From the NCBI GenBank assembly GCA_014238195.1, contig JABABO010000410.1, positions 1 through 18,266 on the forward strand: a stretch of 18,266 nucleotides of DNA. The letters run 5' to 3'. Position numbers and translations under genes: made by a program. Positions 6,826-15,795 of this stretch are shown one piece after another. Source of the stretch: Kordiimonadaceae bacterium (GTDB lineage Bacteria; Pseudomonadota; Alphaproteobacteria; Sphingomonadales; Kordiimonadaceae). The notes under the pieces were generated by a model. The model ran no database searches. It was not told where the DNA came from and was given only the letters and a program-made list of their open reading frames with translations. The stretch's first letter is position 1. The number at the start of each line of letters is the position of its first letter.

Positions 6826-6832
6826 CGCAGCA

Positions 6833-7501
6833 CTAGAAATCCAGTTCGCTATAGTGTTTGGGTGGTGTAAGGCCTGTGATACGGTCGGCGAGTAATGAAC
6901 GCATAGATTTACGGCACTTAACCCGCACGTACCATTCTTTTACCTCTGGCCACTCATTCCACAGAATATCGCCAAAATAATCGGCAACAGAAATGTGTGC
7001 GGCTGCCGCAGCATCGGCGAGTGTAAATTGCCCACCCGCTAGATAGTTCTGCTGCGCAGTTAGGTGGGTAATATATCTTAAATGTGTTTTTAAGTTATGC
7101 GCTGCACAGCGGACAGTTTCACTGTCTGGTGTGCCCATGCCAAGAAAGCGTTTAAACAGTTTTTCGTTAACAATATGGCGGGTGACTTCGGCACTAATTT
7201 TGGTATGAAACCACCCTATAAGGCGGCGAATTTCATAGCGTTGATCTATGTCACCGATCAACAAAGCAGGCTCAGGATAGAATTCCTCAAGATACTCAGC
7301 AATGGCCTTGGTACCACTGTATGTGCGTCCGTTATCCATGACCAATACGGGCACTTCACCTGCGGGGTTTAGTGCCAGAAAAGCAGGGCGGCGTTCCCAA
7401 TCTTTTTCAAGGCACAAAATAGGGTCCACCTGCTTCTCAGCGAGGATAATACGAATGAAACGGGCTGATGGACTCAGCCAATGATGATACAACTGTGGCA
7501 T
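6833..7501 (-). CDS. Glutathione S-transferase family protein
   Basis: A 222-residue two-domain GST. The N-terminal thioredoxin-like domain (1-78) has a catalytic serine candidate in WLSPSAR (S10 or S12), the cis-proline motif NPAGEVPVL (P51), and the glutathione gamma-glutamyl contact region YSGTKAIAEYLE (S62). The alpha-helical C-terminal domain (about 87-205) carries the N-capping box and hydrophobic staple FTLADAAAAAHI (T160, D163), typical of GSTs. Substrate cannot be read from sequence; conjugation or thiol chemistry is inferred from the family. The gene is directly upstream of queG, with seven bases between them, an arrangement I recall from other alphaproteobacteria. Ribosome binding site is not evident: the bases before the ATG are AT-rich and hold a phased direct repeat (7510-7543). 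Confidence 0.92.
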   Translation of the reverse strand: MPQLYHHWLSPSARFIRIILAEKQVDPILCLEKDWERRPAFLALNPAGEVPVLVMDNGRTYSGTKAIAEYLEEFYPEPALLIGDIDQRYEIRRLIGWFHTKISAEVTRHIVNEKLFKRFLGMGTPDSETVRCAAHNLKTHLRYITHLTAQQNYLAGGQFTLADAAAAAHISVADYFGDILWNEWPEVKEWYVRVKCRKSMRSLLADRITGLTPPKHYSELDF

Positions 7502-7509
7502 AAAGTTTA

Positions 7510-7543
7510 CTTAAATCAAAAAGGGCCGCTCTTAAATCAAAAA
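7510..7543. promoter_or_regulatory. Two 13-bp direct repeats, 21 bp apart, before the GST start
   Basis: CTTAAATCAAAAA occurs identically at 7510-7522 and 7531-7543, separated by GGGCCGCT. The 21-bp period equals two DNA turns, so a protein bound to each copy would sit on the same face. The first copy lies eight bases from the GST start codon (7501), in the 117-bp gap between the gltB stop and the GST gene. This could be an operator pair or the scar of a small duplication. No clear terminator for gltB is seen in this gap. Confidence 0.45.
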
Positions 7544-7618
7544 ATGCATATGAACACAAAAGGGTTAATTTGGTGACAATTATAGTCCCATTCATGAGCA
7601 ACGCATTAGTAACCAAAA

Positions 7619-10600
7619 CTATTCAGCAGCGACAACATCCGCGTTATCCACAGCATCAGTTATCGGATATGCTAGGCGTGAAAGCATTTCCTTTGGAACA
7701 ATTTGCCAGAAAGAGCCTAGTTTTTCTTCCCAATTTGACAAAATTGTACCCCCCCAACGCGAACCCGTTTCACGCACATGGTTTTCAAGGTGATTTTTCA
7801 GTGTCTTTTCCCAGTGCGAGGTTGTGACACGGACCCAAATCAGTGTTTCATCATTGACATACCCTTCAAAGCTTTCATCAATATCCATCACAAAGGCCAT
7901 CCCCCCTGTCATACCAGCGCCAAAGTTATCGCCAACACTGCCTAGCACAATCGCTGTGCCCCCTGTCATATATTCACAGGCATTAGCCCCAGCCCCTTCA
8001 ACCACCACGGTTGCGCCAGAATTTCTGACTGCAAAACGTTCCCCTGCGCGGCCCGCTGCATAAAGATAACCCGCAGTCGCCCCATAAAGAACGGTGTTGC
8101 CGATAATAGTGTTTTCCCGTGCATTAATGCTGGAACGATTAGACGGCCTGATGACAAGCATCCCGCCTGACAAGCCCTTGCCCACATAATCGTTTGCATC
8201 ACCCGCGACAACAATCTTTAAACCCTGGACAGCAAAAGCCCCTAGTGATTGACCAGCAGACCCCCGCAGGCGTACTGTTACATGATTGGGTGCAAGACCC
8301 GTCATGCCAAATGTATTTGTGATCTCGCTTGAAAAACGTGTGCCGACAGCGCGGTGGGTATTTTGTACAGTATATGTTAACTGCATTTTTTCGCCGCGCT
8401 CAAACACCGCTTTAGCATCATCCAGCATTTTTGCGTCTAACGTTTCTGGTACTTCGTTGCGGGGTTTCACACGCTTGATATTTGCATGCACCTTACCGCC
8501 TGCTTGCACTAGGAGCGGGTTTAAATCTAAATCATCAAGATGCGCTGCGCCTCGACTGACCTGATGCAGTAAATCCGCACGGCCAATCAGGTCTTGTAAA
8601 TTATCCACACCAAGTTCGGCTAAAATTTCCCGAACTTCCTGTGCGATATAGCTAAATAGATTGACAACTTTATCCGCTGAACCCGTAAATTTTTTGCGTA
8701 AATCCTCATCTTGGGTACAAACCCCAACTGGGCATGTATTACTGTGGCATTGTCGCACCATGATACAGCCCATTGCAACAAGGCTAGCCGTACCAACACC
8801 GTATTCTTCTGCGCCTAGCATTGCAGCCATTACAATATCACGGCCTGTGCGCAAACCACCATCTGTACGCAGTGTGACACGGTCCCGCAGGCCGTTTAGA
8901 GTAAGCACCTGATTAACCTCAGCAAGGCCAATTTCCCAAGGCGTGCCAGCATATTTAATGCTTGTTTGCGGGCTAGCCCCTGTGCCACCCGAATGACCAG
9001 AAACTAAAATCACATCCGCATGGGCTTTGGCAACCCCAGCTGCGATGGTGCCAATCCCCGCCGACGAAACCAGCTTTACGCAGACTTTGGCGCGTGGATT
9101 AATTTGCTTCAGATCATAAATCAGCTGCGCTAAGTCTTCAATGGAGTAGATATCATGATGCGGTGGTGGGCTGATTAATGTGACACCAGGTGTACTATGG
9201 CGCAGCTTGGCGATCATTTCAGTCACCTTAAAGCCTGGTAGCTGCCCACCTTCGCCAGGTTTTGCACCTTGCGCAACTTTAATTTCTAGCTCTTCACAAG
9301 CATTTAGATATTCAGCTGTAACCCCAAAACGGCCTGAGGCAATCTGCTTAATGGGGCTATTGGCATTATCACCATTTGAAAAGGGTTTATAACGTCGTTG
9401 GTCTTCGCCCCCCTCACCTGAAACCGATTTAGCACCAATGCGATTCATCGCAATGGCAAGCGTTTCGTGCGCTTCTTTGGATAGGGCGCCTAGGCTCATC
9501 CCTGGTGTGATAAAACGTTTGCGAATTGCTGTGATCGATTCGACATCTTCTAGTGAAATCCCACCATCATTTGGACGGCGGAAATCTAATAGGTCCCGTA
9601 AATTAACGGGTGGTAAATTATGTAAGCCCCTTGAATACGTCACATATTTAGCATAGCTGTCATTGTTAACAGCCGATTGTAATAGATGAATAAGCTGGCC
9701 ATCAAAGGCGTGTATTTCACTGCCGCGGCGGAAACGATATTGTCCCCCAACAGGCAAACGCAGGGCATCATCAATGAATGCTTTGGCGTGTTGTTCTAGC
9801 ACTTTTTGCTGGATGCCTGTTAGGCCGATCCCTGATATTTTTGTCGGCATTCCAGGGAAAAATTCAGCAACCAATGCGCGTGACAGTCCAAGGGCTTCAA
9901 AATTATAGCCGCCCCGATAACTAGAAATGACAGAAATCCCCATTTTAGATAGGATTTTTAATAAGCCTTGGCTTACGGCTTCGCGCTGGCGTGTTGCACA
10001 GTCTTCTATGCTCATGTCACCAAACAGGCCCTTTGCATGGCGGTCAATGATACTATCTTGGCTGAGATAAGCGTTTACGGTTGTCGCGCCAGAGCCAATG
10101 AGCACAGCAAAATAATGAGTATCCATACATTCAGCAGACCTGACATTCAAACTGGTGAAACTGCGCAAGCCTTTGGCAACCAAATGAGTATGCACACCAG
10201 CTGTCGCTAAAATCATTGGGACGGGGGCCCGCCCTGCATGGATCATTTCATCGGTTAAAAACAAATGACCACGGCCTTCACGCACAGCGTTTTCGGCTTC
10301 AGCGCGGATGCGTTCAATCGCACTACGAAGTGCTTGTGGACCACCATCAACATCAAAGGTGCAATCAACAATTTGGGCGGTTTCGCCAAAATGCTTAATC
10401 AAGACATCCCATTCGCGGCTTGTAATAACAGGTGTTTCTAAAACCAAGGCATCCGTTTGCGTATGGCCTTCATCAAGTACGTTTGCAAAGTTGCCAAACC
10501 GTGTTTTAAGGCTCATTACGCGGTTTTCTCGCAAGCTATCAATCGGCGGATTTGTTACTTGGCTAAAATTTTGTCGAAAATAATGCGCAAGATTGCGGTA

Positions 10601-12163
10601 CTGGCTAGACAGTACAGCGAGCGGCGTATCATCCCCCATTGAACCGATGGCTTCTTTAGCGGTTTCGACTTGCGGATGCAGGATAAGTTCAAGGTCTTCA
10701 TGGCTATAGCCCGCTACAATTTGACGAGTTTTCAGATCATCATCGGCGCTAAAGTAATATTCTTGACCACGAAAGCCTTCTAGGTCTTCAAGTAGTTGTA
10801 TATCTTTTACCCATTCAGCAAAGGGCTGCGAACTTGCTAATCGGTCTTTGATCGCTTCATCGTGATAAAAACGGCCTTCTTGCATATTTAGGGCAATCAT
10901 GTGGCCAGGGCCAAGGGCGCCTTTTTCGCGGATACACTCTTCGTCAACAACCACCATACCTGCTTCGGACCCGACAATCAGCAAACCATCGTGGGTAATT
11001 GTATACCGCATGGGGCGCAGACCGTTACGGTCTAACCCCGCTATGACCCACTTGCCATCTGTCGCGGCAATGGCGGCTGGACCATCCCACGGTTCCATGA
11101 CGCTATTTGTATAGGCGTACATATTGCGGTGGCTGTCTTTAAAAGTTTGTTTTTTCGACCAAGCTTCGGGCACCAACATTGTTTTAACCATAGGAGCACT
11201 GCGGCCAGCGCGGACCATCACTTCAAACACAGCGTCTAGGGCTGCACTATCCGATGCACCGTTTGGAATAACGGGTTTTATGTCTTCGCTGTGGTCGCCA
11301 AAGGCAATCGATGCCATGCGGATTTGATGGCTTTTCATCCAATTCGTATTGCCACGAATTGTATTAATTTCACCGTTATGGGCCAACATGCGGAATGGCT
11401 GCGCTAGCCACCACTGTGGAAAGGTGTTTGTACTGTAGCGTTGGTGATAAATTGCAAATGTAGACACAAACATTTCATCTTGAAGGTCAGGATAAAAGGT
11501 ACTGAGCTGTTCTGCGAGAAACAGGCCTTTATAAATCACGCTACGGCAGGAAAAAGAACAGACATAAAAACCAGCAACCTGTGCAGCAACCACCGATTTT
11601 TCAATGCGGCGGCGAATAATATAAAGCTCTCGCTCGAACGTATCTTCATCAACGCCGCGGCTGTTTTCGATCATGATTTGTTCGATTTCGGGACGTGTGG
11701 CATCGGCCTTATCACCAATAACGCTAATATCAACAGGCACTTGCCGCCATCCGTAAATTGTGTAGCCAAATTTAAAAATTTCTGTTTCTACAATGGCGCG
11801 GCAACGCTCTTGTGCATTCAAGTCAATACGCGGCAAGAAAACCATACCTACGGCCAAGCGGCTGTTGCTTGGAACGTGACCCGTGGCTTCAACATGTTCT
11901 TTAAAAAAGTCTTGTGGGATTTCCACATGGATGCCTGCACCGTCACCCGTCTTGCCGTCAGCATCAACTGCCCCGCGGTGCCAAATGGCTTTCAAGGCTT
12001 CGATGCCCCGCAGGACGACTTCACGGGATGGCTTACCATCAATCGCCGCGACAAGACCAACGCCGCAAGCGTCACGTTCTTCACTTGGATCATACAGTCC
12101 AACAGGCGCTGGCACATAATCATTACCATAGTCATTATATGAGTGCATTGGATAAGATTTCAT
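7619..12163 (-). CDS. gltB: Glutamate synthase (NADPH) large subunit GltB
   Basis: A 1514-residue full-length alpha subunit of bacterial glutamate synthase, which turns glutamine plus 2-oxoglutarate into two glutamates. Domains in order: a 32-residue propeptide, then the class II glutamine amidotransferase domain starting at the nucleophile C33 (DACGVG), exposed after cleavage; a central domain (about 440-780); the FMN-binding synthase domain (about 830-1210), with the SGEGGE and SGHSGGTGASP loops; the [3Fe-4S] cluster cysteines C1133, C1139 and C1144; and the C-terminal beta-helix domain, rich in glycine repeats (about 1290-1480). The start is supported by a GGGG-type ribosome binding site in the 12-base gap after gltD. 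It is the second gene of a gltD-gltB operon. No frameshift or missing key residue is seen. Confidence 0.98.
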   Translation of the reverse strand: MKSYPMHSYNDYGNDYVPAPVGLYDPSEERDACGVGLVAAIDGKPSREVVLRGIEALKAIWHRGAVDADGKTGDGAGIHVEIPQDFFKEHVEATGHVPSNSRLAVGMVFLPRIDLNAQERCRAIVETEIFKFGYTIYGWRQVPVDISVIGDKADATRPEIEQIMIENSRGVDEDTFERELYIIRRRIEKSVVAAQVAGFYVCSFSCRSVIYKGLFLAEQLSTFYPDLQDEMFVSTFAIYHQRYSTNTFPQWWLAQPFRMLAHNGEINTIRGNTNWMKSHQIRMASIAFGDHSEDIKPVIPNGASDSAALDAVFEVMVRAGRSAPMVKTMLVPEAWSKKQTFKDSHRNMYAYTNSVMEPWDGPAAIAATDGKWVIAGLDRNGLRPMRYTITHDGLLIVGSEAGMVVVDEECIREKGALGPGHMIALNMQEGRFYHDEAIKDRLASSQPFAEWVKDIQLLEDLEGFRGQEYYFSADDDLKTRQIVAGYSHEDLELILHPQVETAKEAIGSMGDDTPLAVLSSQYRNLAHYFRQNFSQVTNPPIDSLRENRVMSLKTRFGNFANVLDEGHTQTDALVLETPVITSREWDVLIKHFGETAQIVDCTFDVDGGPQALRSAIERIRAEAENAVREGRGHLFLTDEMIHAGRAPVPMILATAGVHTHLVAKGLRSFTSLNVRSAECMDTHYFAVLIGSGATTVNAYLSQDSIIDRHAKGLFGDMSIEDCATRQREAVSQGLLKILSKMGISVISSYRGGYNFEALGLSRALVAEFFPGMPTKISGIGLTGIQQKVLEQHAKAFIDDALRLPVGGQYRFRRGSEIHAFDGQLIHLLQSAVNNDSYAKYVTYSRGLHNLPPVNLRDLLDFRRPNDGGISLEDVESITAIRKRFITPGMSLGALSKEAHETLAIAMNRIGAKSVSGEGGEDQRRYKPFSNGDNANSPIKQIASGRFGVTAEYLNACEELEIKVAQGAKPGEGGQLPGFKVTEMIAKLRHSTPGVTLISPPPHHDIYSIEDLAQLIYDLKQINPRAKVCVKLVSSAGIGTIAAGVAKAHADVILVSGHSGGTGASPQTSIKYAGTPWEIGLAEVNQVLTLNGLRDRVTLRTDGGLRTGRDIVMAAMLGAEEYGVGTASLVAMGCIMVRQCHSNTCPVGVCTQDEDLRKKFTGSADKVVNLFSYIAQEVREILAELGVDNLQDLIGRADLLHQVSRGAAHLDDLDLNPLLVQAGGKVHANIKRVKPRNEVPETLDAKMLDDAKAVFERGEKMQLTYTVQNTHRAVGTRFSSEITNTFGMTGLAPNHVTVRLRGSAGQSLGAFAVQGLKIVVAGDANDYVGKGLSGGMLVIRPSNRSSINARENTIIGNTVLYGATAGYLYAAGRAGERFAVRNSGATVVVEGAGANACEYMTGGTAIVLGSVGDNFGAGMTGGMAFVMDIDESFEGYVNDETLIWVRVTTSHWEKTLKNHLENHVRETGSRWGGTILSNWEEKLGSFWQIVPKEMLSRLAYPITDAVDNADVVAAE

Positions 12164-12175
12164 TGGATACCCCGT

Positions 12176-13621
12176 TTATTCAGCAGCAACTATTGCCGCT
12201 TTTTCAGCCGCAATGTGATTTAGATATTTTTTAATGTTTTCAGCGGCATCGCGGCCATCACGGATGGCCCATACGACAAGCGATGCACCGCGTACGATAT
12301 CACCAGCAGCAAAAACCCCTGGTATGCTGGACATCATGGTTTCATGGTCAACAGTGATTGTGCCCCAGCGCGCGACGCGCAGTTCTGGTGAACCGAACAA
12401 GTCTGGCAAGTCTTCTGGCTCGAACCCAAGGGCAAGAATACCCAGATCACATGGGATTTCATATGTGCTATCAGGGACAGGCTCAGGGGCTTGGCGGCCC
12501 GTGGCATCAGGCGCCCCAAGGCGCATTTGGTACACCTGAACACCCGTTACATGGGTTTTGCCTTGAAATTCATTTGGTCCTGTAAGCCAGACAAATTCAA
12601 CGCCTTCTTCTTCGGCGTTTTGCACTTCACGGGCGCTTCCTGGCATATTATCGCGGTCACGGCGGTACAGGCATTTAACCGACCTTGCCCCTTGGCGTAC
12701 AGCTGTGCGCACACAGTCCATTGCCGTGTCACCGCCGCCAATAACAACGACATCTTTACCAACCGCATTCAAGGCCCCATTATCATAGTCAGCTACCGTG
12801 TCACCAAGCCCTACTTTATTGCTGGCAATTAGATAATCTAGCGCTGGACGAATACCGTCAAGGTCTACACCTGGGATTTTCAGGTCTCGGCCTTTATAGA
12901 CACCTGTCGCAATCAGCAAGGCATCATGTTTTTCGCGTAACTCAGTGAGCGTAGCATCTTCCCCGATTTCAAAATCTAAGTGAAAGACAATACCTGATTG
13001 CTCCAGGCGGCCCGTGCGGCGCCCGACAACCTCTTTTTCCAATTTGAACCCTGGAATGCCATAAATCAGCAACCCCCCCGCGCGGTCATGACGGTCATAG
13101 ATATGCACTTGAAATCCCGCTTCGCGTAATTGTTCGGCAGCTGCAAGACCCGCTGGCCCAGCACCAATAATACCGATGCTTTCACAGCGTTCATTACGGG
13201 GGGAGATTGGTTTGATCCAACCCTGTTCCCAAGCATTATCGCCTATGTATTTTTCAATACTGCCGATTGTCACACTGTCAAAATCTTTTTCAATGACACA
13301 GTTGCCTTCGCACAAACGGTCTTGCGGACAAATTCGGCCACAAATTTCTGGCATATTATTGGTGCTGGAGGCTTCGATATAGGCTTCTTCAAGTCGGTTT
13401 TCGGCCGTTAGGCGTAACCAATCGGGAATATTGTTACCAAGCGGGCAATGAATATGACAATAAGGCACACCGCACTGGCTGCAACGGCTACTTTGAGCTT
13501 GTACGCCTTCTATATTATACTGTGCATAGATTTCGCTAAAATCATTAGTGCGATCATCTTCTTTGCGCTTATCTGGCATTTTTTGATCGAGCGATACGAA
13601 CCTTAACATTTTCTCAGCCAT
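12176..13621 (-). CDS. gltD: Glutamate synthase small subunit GltD
   Basis: A 481-residue beta subunit that oxidises NADPH on FAD and passes electrons through iron-sulfur clusters to GltB. The N-terminal domain has two cysteine groups for [4Fe-4S] centres, C47-SQC50-GVPYC55-HIHC59-P and C94-GRIC98-PQDRLC104-EGNC108. The FAD-binding GAGPAG is at 153-158, the NADPH-site GGGDTA at 295-300, and the second FAD contact VFAAGDIVRG at 436-445. All are intact and the length is normal. AGGG lies about nine bases before the ATG. It is the first gene of the pair, 12 bp before gltB, the reverse of the E. coli order. A palindrome at 13731-13750 upstream may regulate the operon. Both proteins of the pair end in the same four residues, VAAE. 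Confidence 0.97.
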   Translation of the reverse strand: MAEKMLRFVSLDQKMPDKRKEDDRTNDFSEIYAQYNIEGVQAQSSRCSQCGVPYCHIHCPLGNNIPDWLRLTAENRLEEAYIEASSTNNMPEICGRICPQDRLCEGNCVIEKDFDSVTIGSIEKYIGDNAWEQGWIKPISPRNERCESIGIIGAGPAGLAAAEQLREAGFQVHIYDRHDRAGGLLIYGIPGFKLEKEVVGRRTGRLEQSGIVFHLDFEIGEDATLTELREKHDALLIATGVYKGRDLKIPGVDLDGIRPALDYLIASNKVGLGDTVADYDNGALNAVGKDVVVIGGGDTAMDCVRTAVRQGARSVKCLYRRDRDNMPGSAREVQNAEEEGVEFVWLTGPNEFQGKTHVTGVQVYQMRLGAPDATGRQAPEPVPDSTYEIPCDLGILALGFEPEDLPDLFGSPELRVARWGTITVDHETMMSSIPGVFAAGDIVRGASLVVWAIRDGRDAAENIKKYLNHIAAEKAAIVAAE

Positions 13622-14048
13622 AATCGAGACCCTAACCCTTGACGTTTGTTGTTAGATTACTCGCTTAGTTTGCCCAAAGGATTACACTTGCCTATCCTAT
13701 GGTCTAACCTCTGGCTTATTTTTGGCCACCCTTGCAGTAAACACTGCAAGACATAATGAAAACTTTACGAGTAATTGATTAATTATGAGACTATAGGCCT
13801 AAACATCGCAGAAATCACGTAAAAAATACAATATAAGTCAATAATACTGTCATAAATGATCTATCAAGAAAACTAAACAGCATATATACTGCGACTTTTA
13901 ACTATATTTAATACAGTATTGGTACTAAATTCTTTTCTACGCCCTCGTATAAGCGCCTGCTATAGTGGCTTATTCAGCGACTATATGGCAAAAGTCTTGT
14001 GCGAATCACAATGAGACAAAAATAGACCTAACTGACGTGGAGTATAAA
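13622..14048. other. 427-bp divergent intergenic region between gltD and uppP
   Basis: AT-rich DNA that must hold the promoters of both gltD (minus) and uppP (plus). Structures seen: the palindrome at 13731-13750; a TAATT-gatt-AATTA palindrome near 13772-13785; TAGGCCTA near 13792; and ATACTG at 13844 and 13886 facing CAGTAT at 13914-13919. TATAAG near 13947 and TATAGT near 13961 resemble -10 boxes for uppP, but no good -35 lies at the right distance. No convincing ORF, RNA gene or riboswitch is seen. Confidence 0.6.
13731..13750. promoter_or_regulatory. 20-bp operator-like palindrome upstream of gltD
   Basis: CTTGCAG (13731-13737) and CTGCAAG (13744-13750) are perfect seven-base complements around the six-base spacer TAAACA. 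The site lies about 110 bp upstream of the gltD start. No T tract follows on either strand, so a terminator is unlikely. A dimeric helix-turn-helix protein site fits the geometry; I do not recognise which regulator. Confidence 0.5.
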
Positions 14049-14891
14049 ATGACACTATTGCACATATTGGTTTTAGCCTTGGTTCAGGGTGTAACAGAAT
14101 TTTTACCAATCAGTTCTAGTGGGCATTTAATTTTATTGCCTATGCTTTTTGGTTGGCCAGACCAAGGACAGTTTATTGATGTTGCTGTTCATATGGGGAC
14201 TTTGGTTGCTGTGCTGTTATATTTTAGCACCGACGTCAAAGGTCTATCGCTGGCAGCGTTTGCCATACTGGGTGTAAAATCAGCGCAACAAAATATAACA
14301 AAGCTTGAAACAGATTATAGAAAAATGTTCTTAACTTTGATTATTGGTACCATCCCTATGGTCATCGTGGGGGGGCTGCTTGTGACATTTTCTTTAAGTG
14401 ATGCACTGCGGCATACCCCGGTCATCGCTGCAACGTCGATCATTTTTGGTGTGATATTATATGTTGCAGACACCCGTTGTCCCCATGACAAAGGTTTAGA
14501 TAAGTTAACCTTAAAATCTGCTTTGATGATTGGTATGAGCCAAATTTTCGCGCTTATTCCTGGAACAAGTCGGTCAGGGGTTACTATGACTGCGGCCCGC
14601 GCCCTTGGATTTTCACGCCCTGAAGCCGCGCGTTTTTCTATGCTGCTCTCGATCCCTGCAATTCTAGCCAGCGGAACTGCCACGCTGCTGAGCACTTTCA
14701 AGAATACAGTAGGGCCTATTCCTTATTTTGAAGCAGGGGCGGCAATGGCCTTATCGTGTCTTTTTGCTTTGGCAGCGATTCATTTTTTGATGCGTTGGAT
14801 TGCCCGAACCAGCATGACAATTTTTGTGGTCTACCGCATAGGGTTGGGCATCTTATTATTTGCTTTGATTGGTAACGGATATATAGCATAA
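14049..14891 (+). CDS. uppP: Undecaprenyl-diphosphate phosphatase UppP (BacA)
   Basis: A 280-residue integral membrane enzyme that dephosphorylates undecaprenyl diphosphate to recycle the lipid carrier for peptidoglycan and other envelope polymers; overproduction in other bacteria gives bacitracin resistance. The (E/Q)-X3-E motif is Q13-GVT-E17, followed by FLPISSSGHL with H26. The second signature PGTSRSG is at 171-177, with R175 the expected diphosphate-binding arginine. About seven or eight hydrophobic segments are visible. I chose ATG at 14049 over the in-frame ATG at 13965. GTGGAG lies about six bases before 14049, and the family begins right before LALVQGVTEFLP, while the 28 upstream residues are polar and unlike the family. 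It is the first gene of a close-packed plus-strand run with moaB, moaD and moaE. Confidence 0.96.
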   Translation: MTLLHILVLALVQGVTEFLPISSSGHLILLPMLFGWPDQGQFIDVAVHMGTLVAVLLYFSTDVKGLSLAAFAILGVKSAQQNITKLETDYRKMFLTLIIGTIPMVIVGGLLVTFSLSDALRHTPVIAATSIIFGVILYVADTRCPHDKGLDKLTLKSALMIGMSQIFALIPGTSRSGVTMTAARALGFSRPEAARFSMLLSIPAILASGTATLLSTFKNTVGPIPYFEAGAAMALSCLFALAAIHFLMRWIARTSMTIFVVYRIGLGILLFALIGNGYIA

Positions 14892-14913
14892 AGCGATAAA
14901 TTATTGATTTTAT

Positions 14914-15453
14914 ATGGATCAAATTATGGCATCTTTGAGCGACACTGTGAGTAAAAAACCTGTCCATATTGCTTTGCTGACCCTTAGCGATAGCCGAACC
15001 CGTGATAATGATACGAGCGGTGATATTTTGCAGCAACTGGCTGAAAGTGATGGACATACTGTTGTGGCTCGAACACTTATTAAAGATGATGCCACCATCA
15101 TGATTGAGCAATTAAATATATGGATTGCCGATCATAATATTGATGTGATTATCAGTACAGGTGGCACAGGCATTACGGGCCGTGATGTGACACCTGAAGC
15201 GGTCTCGCAAGTGATTGATGTTGAAATCCCTGGATTTGGGGAGTTGTTTCGAATGCTGTCCTATCAAAAAATTGGTGCGTCGACTATTCAGTCACGTGCG
15301 ATGGCAGGCCGCGCGAAAGGCACTTTGATATTTGCGGTGCCAGGTTCAACAGGGGCTTGCAAAGACGCGTGGCAAGACATTTTGTCCCATCAGCTAGATA
15401 ACCGCACCAAACCCTGTAATTTTGTCAGTTTAATGCCAAGATTTTTAGAATAA
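14914..15453 (+). CDS. moaB: Molybdenum cofactor biosynthesis protein MoaB
   Basis: A 179-residue protein of the MoaB/Mog family, which binds molybdopterin and in related proteins adenylates it before molybdenum insertion. Family marks: IALLTLSDSRT (19-29), the phosphate-binding STGGTGITGRD (81-91), PGFGELFR (106-113) and VPGSTGACKDAW (142-153). The C-terminal NFVSLMPR is typical of MoaB. The start is uncertain. ATG at 14914 has no ribosome binding site, whereas ATG at 14926 has GGA seven bases upstream and would remove four residues. The gene begins 22 bp after the uppP stop with no terminator between, so it is probably co-transcribed. Whether it acts as a MogA-type adenylyltransferase or as a classical MoaB of unclear duty cannot be settled here. 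Confidence 0.93.
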   Translation: MDQIMASLSDTVSKKPVHIALLTLSDSRTRDNDTSGDILQQLAESDGHTVVARTLIKDDATIMIEQLNIWIADHNIDVIISTGGTGITGRDVTPEAVSQVIDVEIPGFGELFRMLSYQKIGASTIQSRAMAGRAKGTLIFAVPGSTGACKDAWQDILSHQLDNRTKPCNFVSLMPRFLE

Positions 15454-15532
15454 TAAGTATCAAAATAATGATTCCTATCTTTCAAAAACTATTTTAGTAT
15501 ATCCCCATAAAAAGAATTTAGAAAGGCAGGTC

Positions 15533-15793
15533 ATGTCCGTGTTTATCAAGATTAATCTCTTTGGGGCTTTTCGCGATTTTAATGCTGGTTCAACGATTGC
15601 CGTTGGTTTAAAAACGGGGGATGATGCGCAGACCGTTAAAGCAAACTTGGGCAAAGCTTTGGGCGGCAGCGACAAGGTTATGGCTTTGCTCTCTAAATCT
15701 CGGCTCGCCACTGATGAAACTGTGCTTCTAGATCATGACATTATCACAGAAAGTAGGGAGCTAGCGATCTTGCCCCCTGTTGCGGGAGGCTAA
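15533..15793 (+). CDS. moaD: Molybdopterin synthase sulfur carrier subunit MoaD
   Basis: An 86-residue ubiquitin-fold sulfur carrier. Its C-terminus AILPPVAGG ends in the required Gly-Gly, which is adenylated and turned into a thiocarboxylate that supplies sulfur to precursor Z (cPMP) inside the MoaD-MoaE complex. The N-terminus (FIKINLFGAFRDF) matches the first beta-hairpin of the family. AAGGCAGG lies just before the ATG, supporting the start. A 79-bp AT-rich gap without a clear hairpin separates it from moaB, so either readthrough or a private promoter is possible. moaE follows after two bases. Confidence 0.94.
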   Translation: MSVFIKINLFGAFRDFNAGSTIAVGLKTGDDAQTVKANLGKALGGSDKVMALLSKSRLATDETVLLDHDIITESRELAILPPVAGG

Positions 15794-15795
15794 AC

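Noticed and set aside
11441..12142. Long plus-strand open frame (233 codons) opposite the 5' part of gltB.
   Set aside because: It is a shadow of a fully conserved glutamine amidotransferase domain on the other strand; its translation has no recognisable fold and no start signal.
13815..13883. Minus-strand 22-residue hydrophobic ORF in the gltD-uppP gap.
   Set aside because: No ribosome binding site, very AT-rich DNA in which such a frame is expected by chance, and no charged flank to orient a membrane segment.
13965..14048. Upstream in-frame ATG extending UppP by 28 residues.
   Set aside because: The extension is polar, unlike the family N-terminus, and the ATG at 14049 has GTGGAG at proper spacing.
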